This document shows positions 24,206-32,971 of a stretch of 64,000 nucleotides of DNA, one piece after another. Position 1 is the first letter of the stretch. Each line of letters begins with the position of its first letter. A program made the translations under genes and the position numbers. The stretch lies in contig NZ_VYRZ01000005.1 of assembly GCF_008710705.1 (NCBI RefSeq), positions 20,651 to 84,650 of the forward strand, given 5' to 3'. The notes beneath the pieces were generated by a model. That model saw only the letters and a list, made by a program, of their open reading frames with translations. It was not told the DNA's origin and searched no databases. This DNA is from Microbacterium radiodurans (GTDB lineage: Bacteria; Actinomycetota; Actinomycetes; Actinomycetales; Microbacteriaceae).

Positions 24206-25426
24206 TCAGCTGCCCGGCGTGCCGCCGGGGCCGCCGCTCATCCCGGTAGACGCCTGCTGCGTGACGCTCCCGGCGTAGTCGTTGCTCGGGTCGCGGTAGA
24301 TGGTGTGGACGTGGCCCCATCCCGAGGTCGTCACGCCGTCGACGTCGGCGCCCGCAGAGCCCTGCTGTGCCTGGAACGCGATGTAGACGTCGGGGCCCGA
24401 GATGGAGAAGTCGATGCCGTTGCCCGTGGTCATGTCGTAGGTGGTCTCGCCCGACCAAGCGATGACGGTCTCGTCGAGGGTCGCCTCGATCTCGGTGAGC
24501 GCGGCGGCCGTCGTCTCTTCGTCGGCCATACCGACCCAGTTGGCCATCAGCGCGAGGAGAAGGTCCTTCTGCTCGTCGGTGAGGTCGGCTCCGGTGAGGC
24601 CCGACCCGCTCTCGAAGTCGCACGTGTCTCCCGGTGCGCACATGGTGACGTCGCCCGAGGTGAGCGTCGCCTGCTGCTCGGCGGACAGGCTGTCGAAGAA
24701 GGCGAAGGCGTCGGTGCAGATCGCGTCGAAGGGCTGCACCTCGGTGCCGCTGGCGTCGGTGTAGACCGCGGGCTGCACGCCGAGATGGGTGGGGGCGAAG
24801 GTCACCGTCCCGGCGGCTTCGTCGAGGTCGGCGTTGATGCCGAGGTGGTGCCCGCCGAACTGCAGCGACCACGCGTCGGTGTCGGAGGGGTCGCCGAAGA
24901 ATGCGATGTAGTACTGACCGAGCACGTCGGCGTCGCCGGAGCTGGAGTAGTCCGAGAGGTACTGGTCGCCGCCCATGATGCCCGTGACGGTCGCGTAGGC
25001 CTCGTCGCTCAGGAGCGCTTCCAGCACGGCCAACGCGGCCGTCCGCTGCTCGTCGGTCAGATCGGCGAGGTTCAGACCCGCGCGGTCGACGAACGTGACC
25101 GGGAAGTTCGACCAGGACGTCGTCTTCGTCTCGTCGTCGTAGGCGGAGAGCACGGCTTCCCGCTGCTCCTCCGTGAGGGTCGCGAGGAAGGCCTCGGCGG
25201 CTGCGGCGGTGCTGGTGATCGTCTCCGACGTCGTCGCGGCCGAGGTCGATGTCGACACCGTCGCGGTGGTGCTGGTGGTCGCCTCCTGCGAGACGGCGAC
25301 CGACGTCGTGGGCGAGGCGGTCGATGTCGCGGTGCCGACCGCGCACCCGGTCAGGGCGACGGAGAGCAGGGCGGCGGTGGCGGCGAGGGAGACGAAGGGA
25401 CGGATGCGGCGGGGATTCGAAGTCAT
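24206..25426 (-). CDS. DUF3500-family lipoprotein
   Basis: The 406-residue product has a signal sequence with lipobox (SVALTGC) and a Ser/Thr-rich spacer. The DUF3500 domain includes FLATLTEEQREAVLSAY, WSNFPVTFVDRAGL, the histidine motif WSLQFGGHHLGIN, and GHVHTIYRDPSNDY near the end. The family is secreted and of unknown function; the HH and HVH histidines could bind metal. It starts at ATG 25426, where the signal peptide begins. Its nearest upstream gene on the same strand encodes another lipoprotein. Confidence 0.85.
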   Translation of the reverse strand: MTSNPRRIRPFVSLAATAALLSVALTGCAVGTATSTASPTTSVAVSQEATTSTTATVSTSTSAATTSETITSTAAAAEAFLATLTEEQREAVLSAYDDETKTTSWSNFPVTFVDRAGLNLADLTDEQRTAALAVLEALLSDEAYATVTGIMGGDQYLSDYSSSGDADVLGQYYIAFFGDPSDTDAWSLQFGGHHLGINADLDEAAGTVTFAPTHLGVQPAVYTDASGTEVQPFDAICTDAFAFFDSLSAEQQATLTSGDVTMCAPGDTCDFESGSGLTGADLTDEQKDLLLALMANWVGMADEETTAAALTEIEATLDETVIAWSGETTYDMTTGNGIDFSISGPDVYIAFQAQQGSAGADVDGVTTSGWGHVHTIYRDPSNDYAGSVTQQASTGMSGGPGGTPGS

Positions 25427-25491
25427 GACCACGATGGTCGCGATGCTCCCCAAACCGCGGGTTCACCGTTCCTAGGTGTCGGCTATGCGTA

Positions 25492-25935
25492 CTACGGGGT
25501 CAAGGGGTCCGCTTCCTTCGCCGGGGTCCGCGCGTAGTAGGTGCCGTCCTGCTCGGCGACGGCCCAGTCGCCGCAGAGCGCGACCGTGTCGATCGCGTAG
25601 ATGTCGGGAGCGTCGTCGACCTCCATCGTGGGCGCGGAGAGGCGGTCGGTCTCGCGGCAGCCGTCGAGGCCCTCCGCGCTGACGAAGAGGAGCGACTCGG
25701 TGCCGTCGGCGCGAGTGGAGGCGACGCGTTCGATCTCGCGCGCGTCCGCGGGCAGCCAGTCCAGCGCTCCACCGCGGGCCTGCGCGAGCTCCTGCGGGTT
25801 GGCGTACGCGGCCTCGGCGCGTCCGTAGGCGAGGTCGTCGACGGCCGAGCATCCGGCGAGCGTGAGCATGATGGCGACCATTCCGACCAGGGCGGTGCCG
25901 GCGGGAACCTCGCGCGAGAGGCTGAATCTTGTCAT
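25492..25935 (-). CDS. Small secreted lipoprotein, function unknown
   Basis: The 147-residue product has a signal sequence (GMVAIMLTLAGC lipobox) and then a domain with LDWLPADAREIERVASTRAD, two cysteines (LDGCRE and VALCGDWA) that could form a disulphide, and a C-terminal AEQDGTYYAR. No family is recognised. ATG 25935 is the natural signal-peptide start. The long open frame upstream is antisense to the acyl-CoA dehydrogenase-like gene and is not used. Confidence 0.75.
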   Translation of the reverse strand: MTRFSLSREVPAGTALVGMVAIMLTLAGCSAVDDLAYGRAEAAYANPQELAQARGGALDWLPADAREIERVASTRADGTESLLFVSAEGLDGCRETDRLSAPTMEVDDAPDIYAIDTVALCGDWAVAEQDGTYYARTPAKEADPLTP

Positions 25936-26082
25936 GCCACCGACGCTACGGACCGCATGCGCTCGCGCCATCGCCCGCCCGGATGACGCCCGTACCTCGC
26001 GAGGATGAACTCGGCACCATGGGGATGCGGCGCCGCTAATCAAGACCCGTGAGTCATCCGCCGTTCGCGCGATGATGAGTCG

Positions 26083-27180
26083 ATGCCCGATCCGATACCC
26101 GACCCGTTGCCGGCCCCGTCGCTCGATCCGCTGCTCGATCACCCTGTCGCGCTCGCGGCCGCCGACGAGGTCGCCGGTTTCGGCACCGACGTCGCCGCGA
26201 CACTCGCCTGGGCGGTGTCCGCCGGCGGCGGGCGAGACGTCGAGCGCGACCTCATCGACGACTGGTCGCTTCTCGCGTCGGTCGCCGCCCGCGACGTCGG
26301 CGCCGCCCGCATCCTCGAACCGCACCTCGATGCGCTCGACATCCTCGACCAGGCTCGACGCGATGGGCTCGACGTCGATCTCGCTCGCCTCGGCGCCGGC
26401 CCCGAGTCGTCGTGGGGCGTCTTCGCCGCCGAGGGCTCCGGAATGCGCCTCGATGCTCACGAAGGCCCGGACGGATGGCTCCTGTCGGGCACGAAGCCGT
26501 GGTGTTCGCTCGCGCAGCACCTCACCCACGCCCTGATCACCGCCTGGGTGGGCGACGAGCGCAGACTCTTCGCCGTGGCGTTGAGCGGTGCCGAGGTCGT
26601 TCCGCGGAGCGGCCCGTGGCACGCCCGCGGCCTCAGCCAGGTCGTCAGCGCCCCGGTCGACTTCGCCTCGGCGGGCGCGGTTCCGGTCGGCGCGCCCGGG
26701 TGGTACCTCCACCGTCCCGGCTTCGCGCGCGGCGGTGTCGGCGTGGCCGCCTGCTGGTGGGGCGGCGCCGTTCCGCTTCGCGCGGCACTGCTCGACGCCG
26801 CGAGCCGGCCGAACGCCGACCAGCTCTCCCGGGTCCACCTCGGCCGCGTCGACACCGCGCTGTGGACCGCGCACCTCGCCCTGCGATCCGCGGCAGAGGC
26901 AATGGATACCGTGGCGAGGGCCACGGTTGCCGGGGATGGGGCATCCGGTCGTCACGCCGATCCGGCGACGCTCGCCGGACGCGTCCGCTCGGTCGTGGCG
27001 GATGCCGTCGAGACGACGCTCGCCGAGACCGCCCGAGCGCTCGGGCCGCTCCCGCTCGTCGCCGACGAGTCGCACGCCCGGCGGGTCGCCGACCTGCAGA
27101 TCTACGTGCGCCAGCACCACGGTGAGCGGGATCTCGCGCGCATCGGGGCAGCCGTGCGCGAGGGCCGCGGCGCATGGTGA
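26083..27180 (+). CDS. Acyl-CoA dehydrogenase-like flavoprotein
   Basis: The 365-residue product has the order of acyl-CoA dehydrogenases. An N-terminal helical part is followed by a middle beta domain (GWLLSGTKPWCSLAQHLTHALITAW; LFAVALSGAEVVP) and a C-terminal helical part (LAETARALGPLPLVADESHARRVADLQIYVRQHHGERDLA). It is shorter than typical ACADs (about 380-400). The usual catalytic glutamate is not obvious. It overlaps the PIG-L/methyltransferase gene by 7 bp. A redox step on a lipid or sugar-linked substrate is an inference. Confidence 0.75.
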   Translation: MPDPIPDPLPAPSLDPLLDHPVALAAADEVAGFGTDVAATLAWAVSAGGGRDVERDLIDDWSLLASVAARDVGAARILEPHLDALDILDQARRDGLDVDLARLGAGPESSWGVFAAEGSGMRLDAHEGPDGWLLSGTKPWCSLAQHLTHALITAWVGDERRLFAVALSGAEVVPRSGPWHARGLSQVVSAPVDFASAGAVPVGAPGWYLHRPGFARGGVGVAACWWGGAVPLRAALLDAASRPNADQLSRVHLGRVDTALWTAHLALRSAAEAMDTVARATVAGDGASGRHADPATLAGRVRSVVADAVETTLAETARALGPLPLVADESHARRVADLQIYVRQHHGERDLARIGAAVREGRGAW

Positions 27181-28550
27181 GCTTCAGCCACCGCGACCCC
27201 GGCACCGCGGAGGAGATCTGGACCGCGGCGTTCCCGGAGCGCGAGCTGCCGAGGCTGCCCGAGAACTTCGACCATCTCGTCGTCGTCGCCGCGCATCCCG
27301 ACGACGAGACGCTCGGCGCCGCCGGCCTGATGTCGCGCACCGCCGGTCGCGGCGCCGCCGTGACGGTGATCATCGCGACCGACGGCGAGGGGTCGCATCC
27401 CGAGTCGCCGACGCATACGCCCGCCGATCTCGCCGCGATCCGCCGCGACGAGGCCACGCGGGCTGTGCGCAGCCTCAGCCCCACGATCGGATGCCGCTTC
27501 CTCGGCATCCCCGACGGCGGCACCGACGACCACCGCGACGAGATCGCGACCGCCATCCGCGGGGCACTGAGGGGGGCGCTGAGCGACGCGCTCGAGAGCA
27601 CCGATCGCGTCCTCGTCGTCTCGCCCTGGATCGGCGACGGGCACCGCGACCACCGCGTCGTCGGCGAGGTCGTCATCGAGGTGTGCGCCGAGCTCGACGT
27701 CCCGTCGCGCGGGTATCCGATCTGGCTGTGGCACTGGGGCTCGCCGGGCGACGTGCCGTGGGATCGGGTCGAGCTCGTCGACGTCGACGACGAGACCGCG
27801 GCCGCCAAGCGGAACGCGATGCGACTGCACCGCAGTCAGGCCGAAGCGCTGTCTTCGGCGCCGGGCGACGAGGTGATGCTGCACGACGGGATGCAGCGGC
27901 ACTTCGACCGGCCCGTCGAGGTCTTCGTGCGTCCCGCCGCCGCCAGCTTGACCCGCGACTTCTTCGACGCGTTCTATCGGCGGAACGCCGACGACCCCTG
28001 GGGGTTCGACTCGCGCTGGTACGAGCAGCGCAAGCGAGCCCTCACGATCGCGAGCCTCCCGCGCCCGCGATATCGTGCCGCGCTCGAGCTGGGCTGCGCG
28101 ACCGGGGCGCTGACCGCCCTCCTCGCCGATCGATGCGACGACGTGCTCGCACTCGACATCGCCGACGCGCCTCTCGCCGCCGCGCGGCGCCGCCTCGGCG
28201 AGCGCGCGAACGTCCGTCTCGCCCGAGCGGCCCTCCCCCGGGAGTGGCCCGACGGCGTCTTCGATCTCATCGTGCTGTCGGAGGTCGGCTACTACTGGGG
28301 AGCGGGCGACCTCGCTGAGGCGGTGCAGCGCATGGCCTCCTCGCTGACATCCGACGGGAACCTCGTCGCCTGCCACTGGCGTCACCCGGTCGCGGAGTAC
28401 CCCCTGTCGGGCGACGAGGTGCACGCCGCACTTCGGGCGGAGCCCACTCTGGCCCGCCTCGTCGTGCACGAGGAGGAGGACGTCGTGATCGAGGTCTTCG
28501 GACGTCCGGGGTCGCGGTCCGTCGCCGCGGAGACGGGGCTCATCCCGTGA
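27174..28550 (+). CDS. PIG-L-type deacetylase fused to a SAM methyltransferase
   Basis: The 458-residue cytoplasmic protein has two enzymes in one chain. Residues about 30-250 are a PIG-L/LmbE zinc deacetylase with VVAAHPDDETLGAAGLM (AHPDDE at 40-45) and DGHRDHRVVGE (near 155-165). Residues about 265-455 are a class I methyltransferase with the SAM loop ALELGCATGALTALLA (305-311), VLALDIADAP and VFDLIVLSEVGYYWG. Such fusions remove an N-acetyl group and methylate nearby. It is coupled to both neighbours (ATG within the upstream stop, GTGA with the next gene). Confidence 0.88.
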   Translation: MVSFSHRDPGTAEEIWTAAFPERELPRLPENFDHLVVVAAHPDDETLGAAGLMSRTAGRGAAVTVIIATDGEGSHPESPTHTPADLAAIRRDEATRAVRSLSPTIGCRFLGIPDGGTDDHRDEIATAIRGALRGALSDALESTDRVLVVSPWIGDGHRDHRVVGEVVIEVCAELDVPSRGYPIWLWHWGSPGDVPWDRVELVDVDDETAAAKRNAMRLHRSQAEALSSAPGDEVMLHDGMQRHFDRPVEVFVRPAAASLTRDFFDAFYRRNADDPWGFDSRWYEQRKRALTIASLPRPRYRAALELGCATGALTALLADRCDDVLALDIADAPLAAARRRLGERANVRLARAALPREWPDGVFDLIVLSEVGYYWGAGDLAEAVQRMASSLTSDGNLVACHWRHPVAEYPLSGDEVHAALRAEPTLARLVVHEEEDVVIEVFGRPGSRSVAAETGLIP

Positions 28551-29263
28551 ACGCGACCTCGGTGGCCGTCGTCGTCCCGGTGCACGACGAAGCCGCCCTT
28601 CTCGGCGAGTGCCTCACCGCGATCGCTCGCGCGGTCGAGGAGGCCCGGCGAACGCGCCCCGGCATCCGTGTCGTCACGGTCGTGGTCCTCGATGCCTGCA
28701 CGGACGCCTCGGAGGAGATCGCGCTGTCCTCGCCCGTGGAGATCGTGCGGATCGCCGCGCGGAACGTCGGCACCGCCCGGCGCGTCGGTGTGAGCGCGGC
28801 GCTCGAGGCGCTCGGCGACCCCGCGCCGGGCGAGACCTGGGTCAGCACGACCGACGGCGACTCCGCGGTCCCGTCGTCCTGGCTCAGCCATCAGCTCGAG
28901 CTCGCCGCGGACGGCGCCGACGTCGTGCTCGGAACCGTCCGACCCGATTTCGCCGATCTGACGCCGGAGCATGCCGCGCACTGGACCGCGACCCACCCGC
29001 GGGGTCTTCCGGCGGGGAACGTCCACGGCGCGAATCTCGGCCTGCGGGCCGACGTCTATCTCGCCGCCGGGCAGTTCGCCGACCTCGACGAGCACGAGGA
29101 TGTCGCGCTCGTGCGTGCCGCCCGCGCGGCGGGCGCTCGCGTCGAGGTCACCGACGAGAACGAAGTGGTGACCTCCGGCCGGTTCATCGGGAAGACACCC
29201 GGCGGATATGCGGCCTTCGTCCGCCGGACGCACGAGCGCATCGCGCGGCGCTGCAGCGTCTGA
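28547..29263 (+). CDS. Family 2 glycosyltransferase
   Basis: The 238-residue product has a GT-A fold: VAVVVPVHDEAALLGECLTA, VVVLDACTDASEEIA, VSTTDGDSAVPSSWL (DxD-like), and a C-terminal GQFADLDEHEDVALVRAARA with EDxxL. A GTG start overlaps the upstream stop (GTGA). With the dehydrogenase and deacetylase-methyltransferase it forms a three-gene unit, which suggests synthesis of a modified glycoconjugate; the substrate is unknown. Confidence 0.88.
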   Translation: MNATSVAVVVPVHDEAALLGECLTAIARAVEEARRTRPGIRVVTVVVLDACTDASEEIALSSPVEIVRIAARNVGTARRVGVSAALEALGDPAPGETWVSTTDGDSAVPSSWLSHQLELAADGADVVLGTVRPDFADLTPEHAAHWTATHPRGLPAGNVHGANLGLRADVYLAAGQFADLDEHEDVALVRAARAAGARVEVTDENEVVTSGRFIGKTPGGYAAFVRRTHERIARRCSV

Positions 29264-29281
29264 TGCACACCGTCCGCCCGT

Positions 29282-29508
29282 ATGGCGCACGGCGACGGCC
29301 GGGCCCGGATCGAGATCCAGGATCGCGCGCTCGCGCACCATCGGAGCAAAGCCCTCGCCGCGGCGAGGGCTTCTTCTTCGCCTGGCGTGAGGACGTCTCG
29401 GTCGGCGGCGGACGTCGGTCGATCTGGGTCCATCGCGACAGCGACCTCGAGTTCCGCTATCAGGACGCCCGGGCGCTAGCCAGAAGTTCTCCTCCGCACC
29501 GAGAATGA
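29282..29508 (+). pseudogene. Frameshifted DUF7882 paralogue
   Basis: From ATG 29282 the first frame reads AHGDGRARIEIQDRALAH, matching the start of the DUF7882 family (compare APVEIEDRTLAHIR at 16297). The match continues in a different frame as RRGEGFFFAWREDVS, SIWVHRDSDLEFRYQDA. A frame change lies between about 29337 and 29355. The family's C-terminal helix (NPRWVDALMEAA) is missing. It is therefore a decayed copy, unless the break is a sequencing error. Confidence 0.65.
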
Positions 29509-29555
29509 GGGAGCGTGCCGCATCCGCCGCGGCGTCCGTTTCGAAGGAGAAACAC

Positions 29556-31148
29556 GTGTTCCTCAGCCCGTACCCCGACGTCGACATCCCCGACCAGAGC
29601 ATCTACGACTACCTGTTCGGCTCACTGGAGGATGCGGACCTCGATCGCGTCGCGCTCATCGATCCCGACACCACCGCCGAAACGACCTACCGCACGCTGC
29701 GCGCGCAGGTCGACGCGTTCGCGGGAGCGCTGGCGGCGCGCGGCGTCGAAGCGGGCACCGTCGTGGCGATGCTGTGCCCGAACGTCCCGGCGTTCGCCAC
29801 GGTGTTCCACGGCATCCTGCGTCTCGGGGCCACCGTGACGACGATCAACTCGCTGTACACGGCGCACGAGATCGAGGCGCAGCTGCGCGACGCGGGCGCG
29901 ACGTGGCTCGTGACGGTGTCGCCGCTGCTCGCGCCCGCGTCCGAGGCCGCGCGCGCGGCCGGCATCGACGACGACCACCTCGTCGTGCTCGACGGAGCCG
30001 GGCACCACCCCGACCTCGCGACGCTCCTCGGCGAGGGTCGCACGCCGCCGAGCGTGTCGTTCGATCCGGCGACGCACGTCGCGGTCCTGCCGTACTCGTC
30101 GGGGACGACGGGCAATCCGAAGGGCGTGATGCTCTCGCACCGCAATCTCGTCGCGAACGTGCAGCAGTGCCGGGTCAGCATCCGGCTCGACCGGGACGAC
30201 CGCGTCCTCGCGGTGCTGCCGTTCTTCCACATCTACGGGATGACGGTGCTGCTGAACCTCGCGCTCCGCCAGCGCGCGAGCCTCGTGACGATGCCCCGAT
30301 TCGACCTCGTCGCCTTCCTCCGGAACATTCAGACGCACCAGTGCACGTTCCTCTTCATCGCTCCCCCGATCGCGGTCGCGCTCGCGAAGCACCCCGTCGT
30401 CGACGACTTCGACATCTCGAGCGTTCACAGCGTGTTCTCCGGGGCGGCGCCGCTGGACGGCGAGACCGCCGAGGCGGCGGGGCGCCGCATCCACGCCCAG
30501 ATCTTCCAGGGGTACGGCATGAGCGAGCTCAGCCCCGTGTCGCACGCCATCCCGCCGGAGCGCGGCGATACGCCGGTCAGCTCGGTCGGGATGCTGCTGC
30601 CCAACGTCGAGGCCAAGCTGGTCGACCCCGAGACCGGCGACGAGCTCGAGGCGCACGACGACGACGGTCTCACCGAGCCGGGCGAGATCTGGGTGCGCGG
30701 GCCGAACGTCATGCTCGGCTACCTGGGGCGACCGGAGGCGACCGCCGAGACCATCGATGAGGACGGCTTCCTCCACACCGGCGACATCGCGGTTCACCAC
30801 GTCGACGGCTACTTCACGATCGTCGACCGCCTCAAGGAGCTCATCAAGTACAAGGGCTACCAGATCGCTCCGGCCGAGCTCGAGGCGCTGCTGCTGTCGC
30901 ATCCGAAGATCGCGGATGCCGCGGTGATCGGCGTCCTCGACGACGATCACCAGGAGATCCCGAAGGCGTTCGTCGTGACACAGCCCGACTCGGGCCTGAC
31001 GGAGGACGACGTGATGGCGTTCGTGGCCGGCGAGGTCGCCCCGCACAAGAAGGTGCGGCGGGTGGAGTTCATCGACGCGGTCCCGAAGTCGACGTCGGGC
31101 AAGATTCTGCGGAAGGATCTGCGCGCCCGCGAACAGCAGCGGAAGTGA
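29556..31148 (+). CDS. 4-coumarate-CoA-ligase-like acyl-CoA synthetase
   Basis: The 530-residue enzyme activates a carboxylic acid with ATP and transfers it to CoA. Motifs of the adenylate-forming family are present: VAVLPYSSGTTGNPKGVMLS (P-loop), FQGYGMSELSPVSH, EIWVRGPNVMLGYLG, FLHTGDIAVHHVDGYFTIVDRLKELIKYKG, and the catalytic lysine in VPKSTSGKILRKDL at the end. A GTG at 29556 is chosen because GAAGGAGA lies 5 nt ahead; the family N-terminus matches. The substrate (aromatic or fatty acid) cannot be told. Confidence 0.92.
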   Translation: MFLSPYPDVDIPDQSIYDYLFGSLEDADLDRVALIDPDTTAETTYRTLRAQVDAFAGALAARGVEAGTVVAMLCPNVPAFATVFHGILRLGATVTTINSLYTAHEIEAQLRDAGATWLVTVSPLLAPASEAARAAGIDDDHLVVLDGAGHHPDLATLLGEGRTPPSVSFDPATHVAVLPYSSGTTGNPKGVMLSHRNLVANVQQCRVSIRLDRDDRVLAVLPFFHIYGMTVLLNLALRQRASLVTMPRFDLVAFLRNIQTHQCTFLFIAPPIAVALAKHPVVDDFDISSVHSVFSGAAPLDGETAEAAGRRIHAQIFQGYGMSELSPVSHAIPPERGDTPVSSVGMLLPNVEAKLVDPETGDELEAHDDDGLTEPGEIWVRGPNVMLGYLGRPEATAETIDEDGFLHTGDIAVHHVDGYFTIVDRLKELIKYKGYQIAPAELEALLLSHPKIADAAVIGVLDDDHQEIPKAFVVTQPDSGLTEDDVMAFVAGEVAPHKKVRRVEFIDAVPKSTSGKILRKDLRAREQQRK

Positions 31149-31202
31149 CGGGCGCGTAGGCTGGCCGTTCCGCGACGGACGGACAGGCGGAAGGAACCGA
31201 CG

Positions 31203-31409
31203 ATGTCGACGAAGCGCGCTCGCCCGATCCTCTTCTGGGTCAGCTACGCGGTGATGCTCGGCATGGCGCTGATCGTCGGATTCGGTGTGGGCCCCCACCT
31301 GGCGCATCCGAGCTTCGCGTTCATCGCGCAGCTCCTGCTCGCCGGAGCATGGGTGACGTGCTTCTACCGCTACCGTCCGTGGGGTCGCCGGCAGACCGAC
31401 CACGCGTAG
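31203..31409 (+). CDS. Small membrane protein
   Basis: The 68-residue product has two hydrophobic helices (ILFWVSYAVMLGMALIVGFGV and FIAQLLLAGAWVTCF) and a basic tail (RYRPWGRRQTD). GGAAGGAA precedes ATG 31203. It lies 54 bp after the acyl-CoA synthetase gene and could be co-transcribed. Confidence 0.7.
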   Translation: MSTKRARPILFWVSYAVMLGMALIVGFGVGPHLAHPSFAFIAQLLLAGAWVTCFYRYRPWGRRQTDHA

Positions 31410-31512
31410 CGCGCACGGCGTTCGCTCCTCCCCCGGGGCTCCTCCGAACGGGTGATCCCCCTTCGTGCAGATGTTCGAATGTCGTGTCGGTCGGTCGTGG
31501 TTGAATTGCTGC

Positions 31513-31836
31513 ATGACATCGAACGGGCGGGATGCGGGCGGGGCCAGCGGTGACCTCGCCTCGCCGCACGCGTCTCACGTGCTGCAACTCGCCGGCGTGC
31601 GCGAGCGCAAGCACGCCGTCGACGTTGAAGAGACCCGGGCCCTCGCCGCGGTGGGGGGCCAGCGGGCGAGCTTCCTCATCGAGCCCGACGGCTCTCAGCT
31701 CACCCTGATCGGCGAGCAGGCACTGGGTGACCCCCCGCTCCCACCGGTCGCGACTCAAGCGGCTGATGCCGGCGTCGCCTTCCGCAACCGCGTGATGGCG
31801 TCGCGCATGCGCGACTTGATCGTCCCGAGCGGCTGA
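31513..31836 (+). CDS. Doubtful ORF beside the sigma factor gene
   Basis: A 107-residue frame starts MTSNGRDAGGASGDLASPHA and contains FLIEPDGSQLTLIGEQALGD. It has no ribosome-binding site and its last 82 bases are antisense to the end of the sigma factor gene. The 345-bp gap 31410-31754 holds nothing more convincing. I rate it as probably not a gene. Confidence 0.2.
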   Translation: MTSNGRDAGGASGDLASPHASHVLQLAGVRERKHAVDVEETRALAAVGGQRASFLIEPDGSQLTLIGEQALGDPPLPPVATQAADAGVAFRNRVMASRMRDLIVPSG

Positions 31837-32333
31837 CCCATCATCGCGGCGATCTCCGCCTGCGTGTGGCCCGAGAAGTACGCGAGCGCCAGCACCTGCT
31901 GCTGCGCCTCCGACAACGTCGACATGTGCAGCCGCAGCTCGTCCACCTGCCGACGCAGGTGCAGCTCGTCGATGATGTCCGCGCCCGGGGTGGCCGCGAC
32001 GCGTGCCCCGTCGGCGAGATCGCGATCCGTCGCGGCGCGCACGGCGCGCACGCAATCCACCGCGCGGCGATGCGTCAACATGAGGATCCACGACTTGGGG
32101 CGCCCCTTTGCGAGGTCGAAGGATGCCGCATCCTTCCACACCTGCAGGAACACCTCCTGCACGACTTCCTCAGCGAGGTGGTGACTGTTCGTCACGCGCA
32201 GCGCCAGCCCGAACGCCGCGCGGGAGGTCGCGTCGTAGAGCTGCGCGAAGGCAGCGCAATCACCCTCGGCGACGCGCGCCATCAGCGCACCGAGATCGAC
32301 CCCTTCGGGGGCCGCTGCGATCACTTCAGACAT
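31755..32333 (-). CDS. ECF-type RNA polymerase sigma factor
   Basis: The 192-residue protein has sigma region 2 (FAQLYDATSRAAFGLALRV, VVQEVFLQVWKDAASFDLAKGRPKSWILMLTHRRAVDCVR) and region 4 (LSEAQQQVLALAYFSGHTQAEIAAMMGQPLGTIKSRMRDA). The pattern matches SigK/SigL-type ECF factors. Such factors are usually followed by an anti-sigma gene such as rskA; none is present here on the same strand. The start is ATG 32333. Confidence 0.92.
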   Translation of the reverse strand: MSEVIAAAPEGVDLGALMARVAEGDCAAFAQLYDATSRAAFGLALRVTNSHHLAEEVVQEVFLQVWKDAASFDLAKGRPKSWILMLTHRRAVDCVRAVRAATDRDLADGARVAATPGADIIDELHLRRQVDELRLHMSTLSEAQQQVLALAYFSGHTQAEIAAMMGQPLGTIKSRMRDAITRLRKATPASAA

Positions 32334-32378
32334 GAGTGAATAGTGCGCCGTTCACAGCCGGACTTTTAGCGCTTGAGA

Positions 32379-32401
32379 TTCCTACTCAGACCGTGTAGGA
32401 A
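32379..32401. promoter_or_regulatory. Small inverted repeat upstream of the sigma gene
   Basis: TTCCTAC (32379-32385) faces GTAGGAA (32395-32401) with 9 nt between. It lies 46 bp upstream of the sigma start and could be an operator or part of its promoter. Confidence 0.35.
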
Positions 32402-32456
32402 AATCCAGTCACGTGAATACATCGGCGCGGCAGCGTCGCCGCCTTCACTGGCGAGA

Positions 32457-32795
32457 TCAGTCCTCATCCTCGTCGTGACCGACGGACTTGGCCTCGAGGA
32501 AGGCGCACAGTTCGGCCGCCACAGTGAACTCGGCGGCCAAGGCATGCATCTGGAAGCTGCTGAGGATCGTGAAATCCGGCTGCGGCTCGATCGTGATACG
32601 CCACTGCGCATCACCGATCTCGATCGGCTCCATGAACACCGACACCGACGAGTTCGCGAGCGGCACGACGACCAGACCGGTGTCGGAACCCTCCGATCCG
32701 TCCTGGACGAGCACGCGGATGAGATCTCCGGCACCGCGCTGCTCGTGGAACTCCGCCAGCCAGCGCTCCAGGGTGTTCTTACTGCGGAAAGGCAT
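32457..32795 (-). CDS. Hypothetical protein, 112 residues
   Basis: The product starts MPFRSKNTLERWLAEFHEQRG, continues LIRVLVQDGSEGSDTGLVVVP with WRITIEPQPDF, and ends with an acidic tail (GHDEDED). It looks like a single small alpha/beta domain without signal peptide. No family is recognised. It precedes the sigma gene on the same strand by 123 bp. Confidence 0.7.
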   Translation of the reverse strand: MPFRSKNTLERWLAEFHEQRGAGDLIRVLVQDGSEGSDTGLVVVPLANSSVSVFMEPIEIGDAQWRITIEPQPDFTILSSFQMHALAAEFTVAAELCAFLEAKSVGHDEDED

Positions 32796-32971
32796 GGATT
32801 CCTCGACGATCAGGCGCGTGAGCGCAGGGGGGACGTCGGAATCCTAACCCGACGGCTGCCGGTGCGGGACGCGGAATTCGGGGCGTCACATGCGGGCGTG
32901 ATCCGCAAGGACATCGGCCGCACGCGGCACGACGCGTAGCGTCGCCGACTCATACGAACGAAGGAGCGACC

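Noticed and set aside
31513..31836. Anti-sigma factor candidate beside the sigma gene
   Set aside because: It lies on the opposite strand, lacks a membrane helix and a zinc-binding motif, and overlaps the sigma gene.
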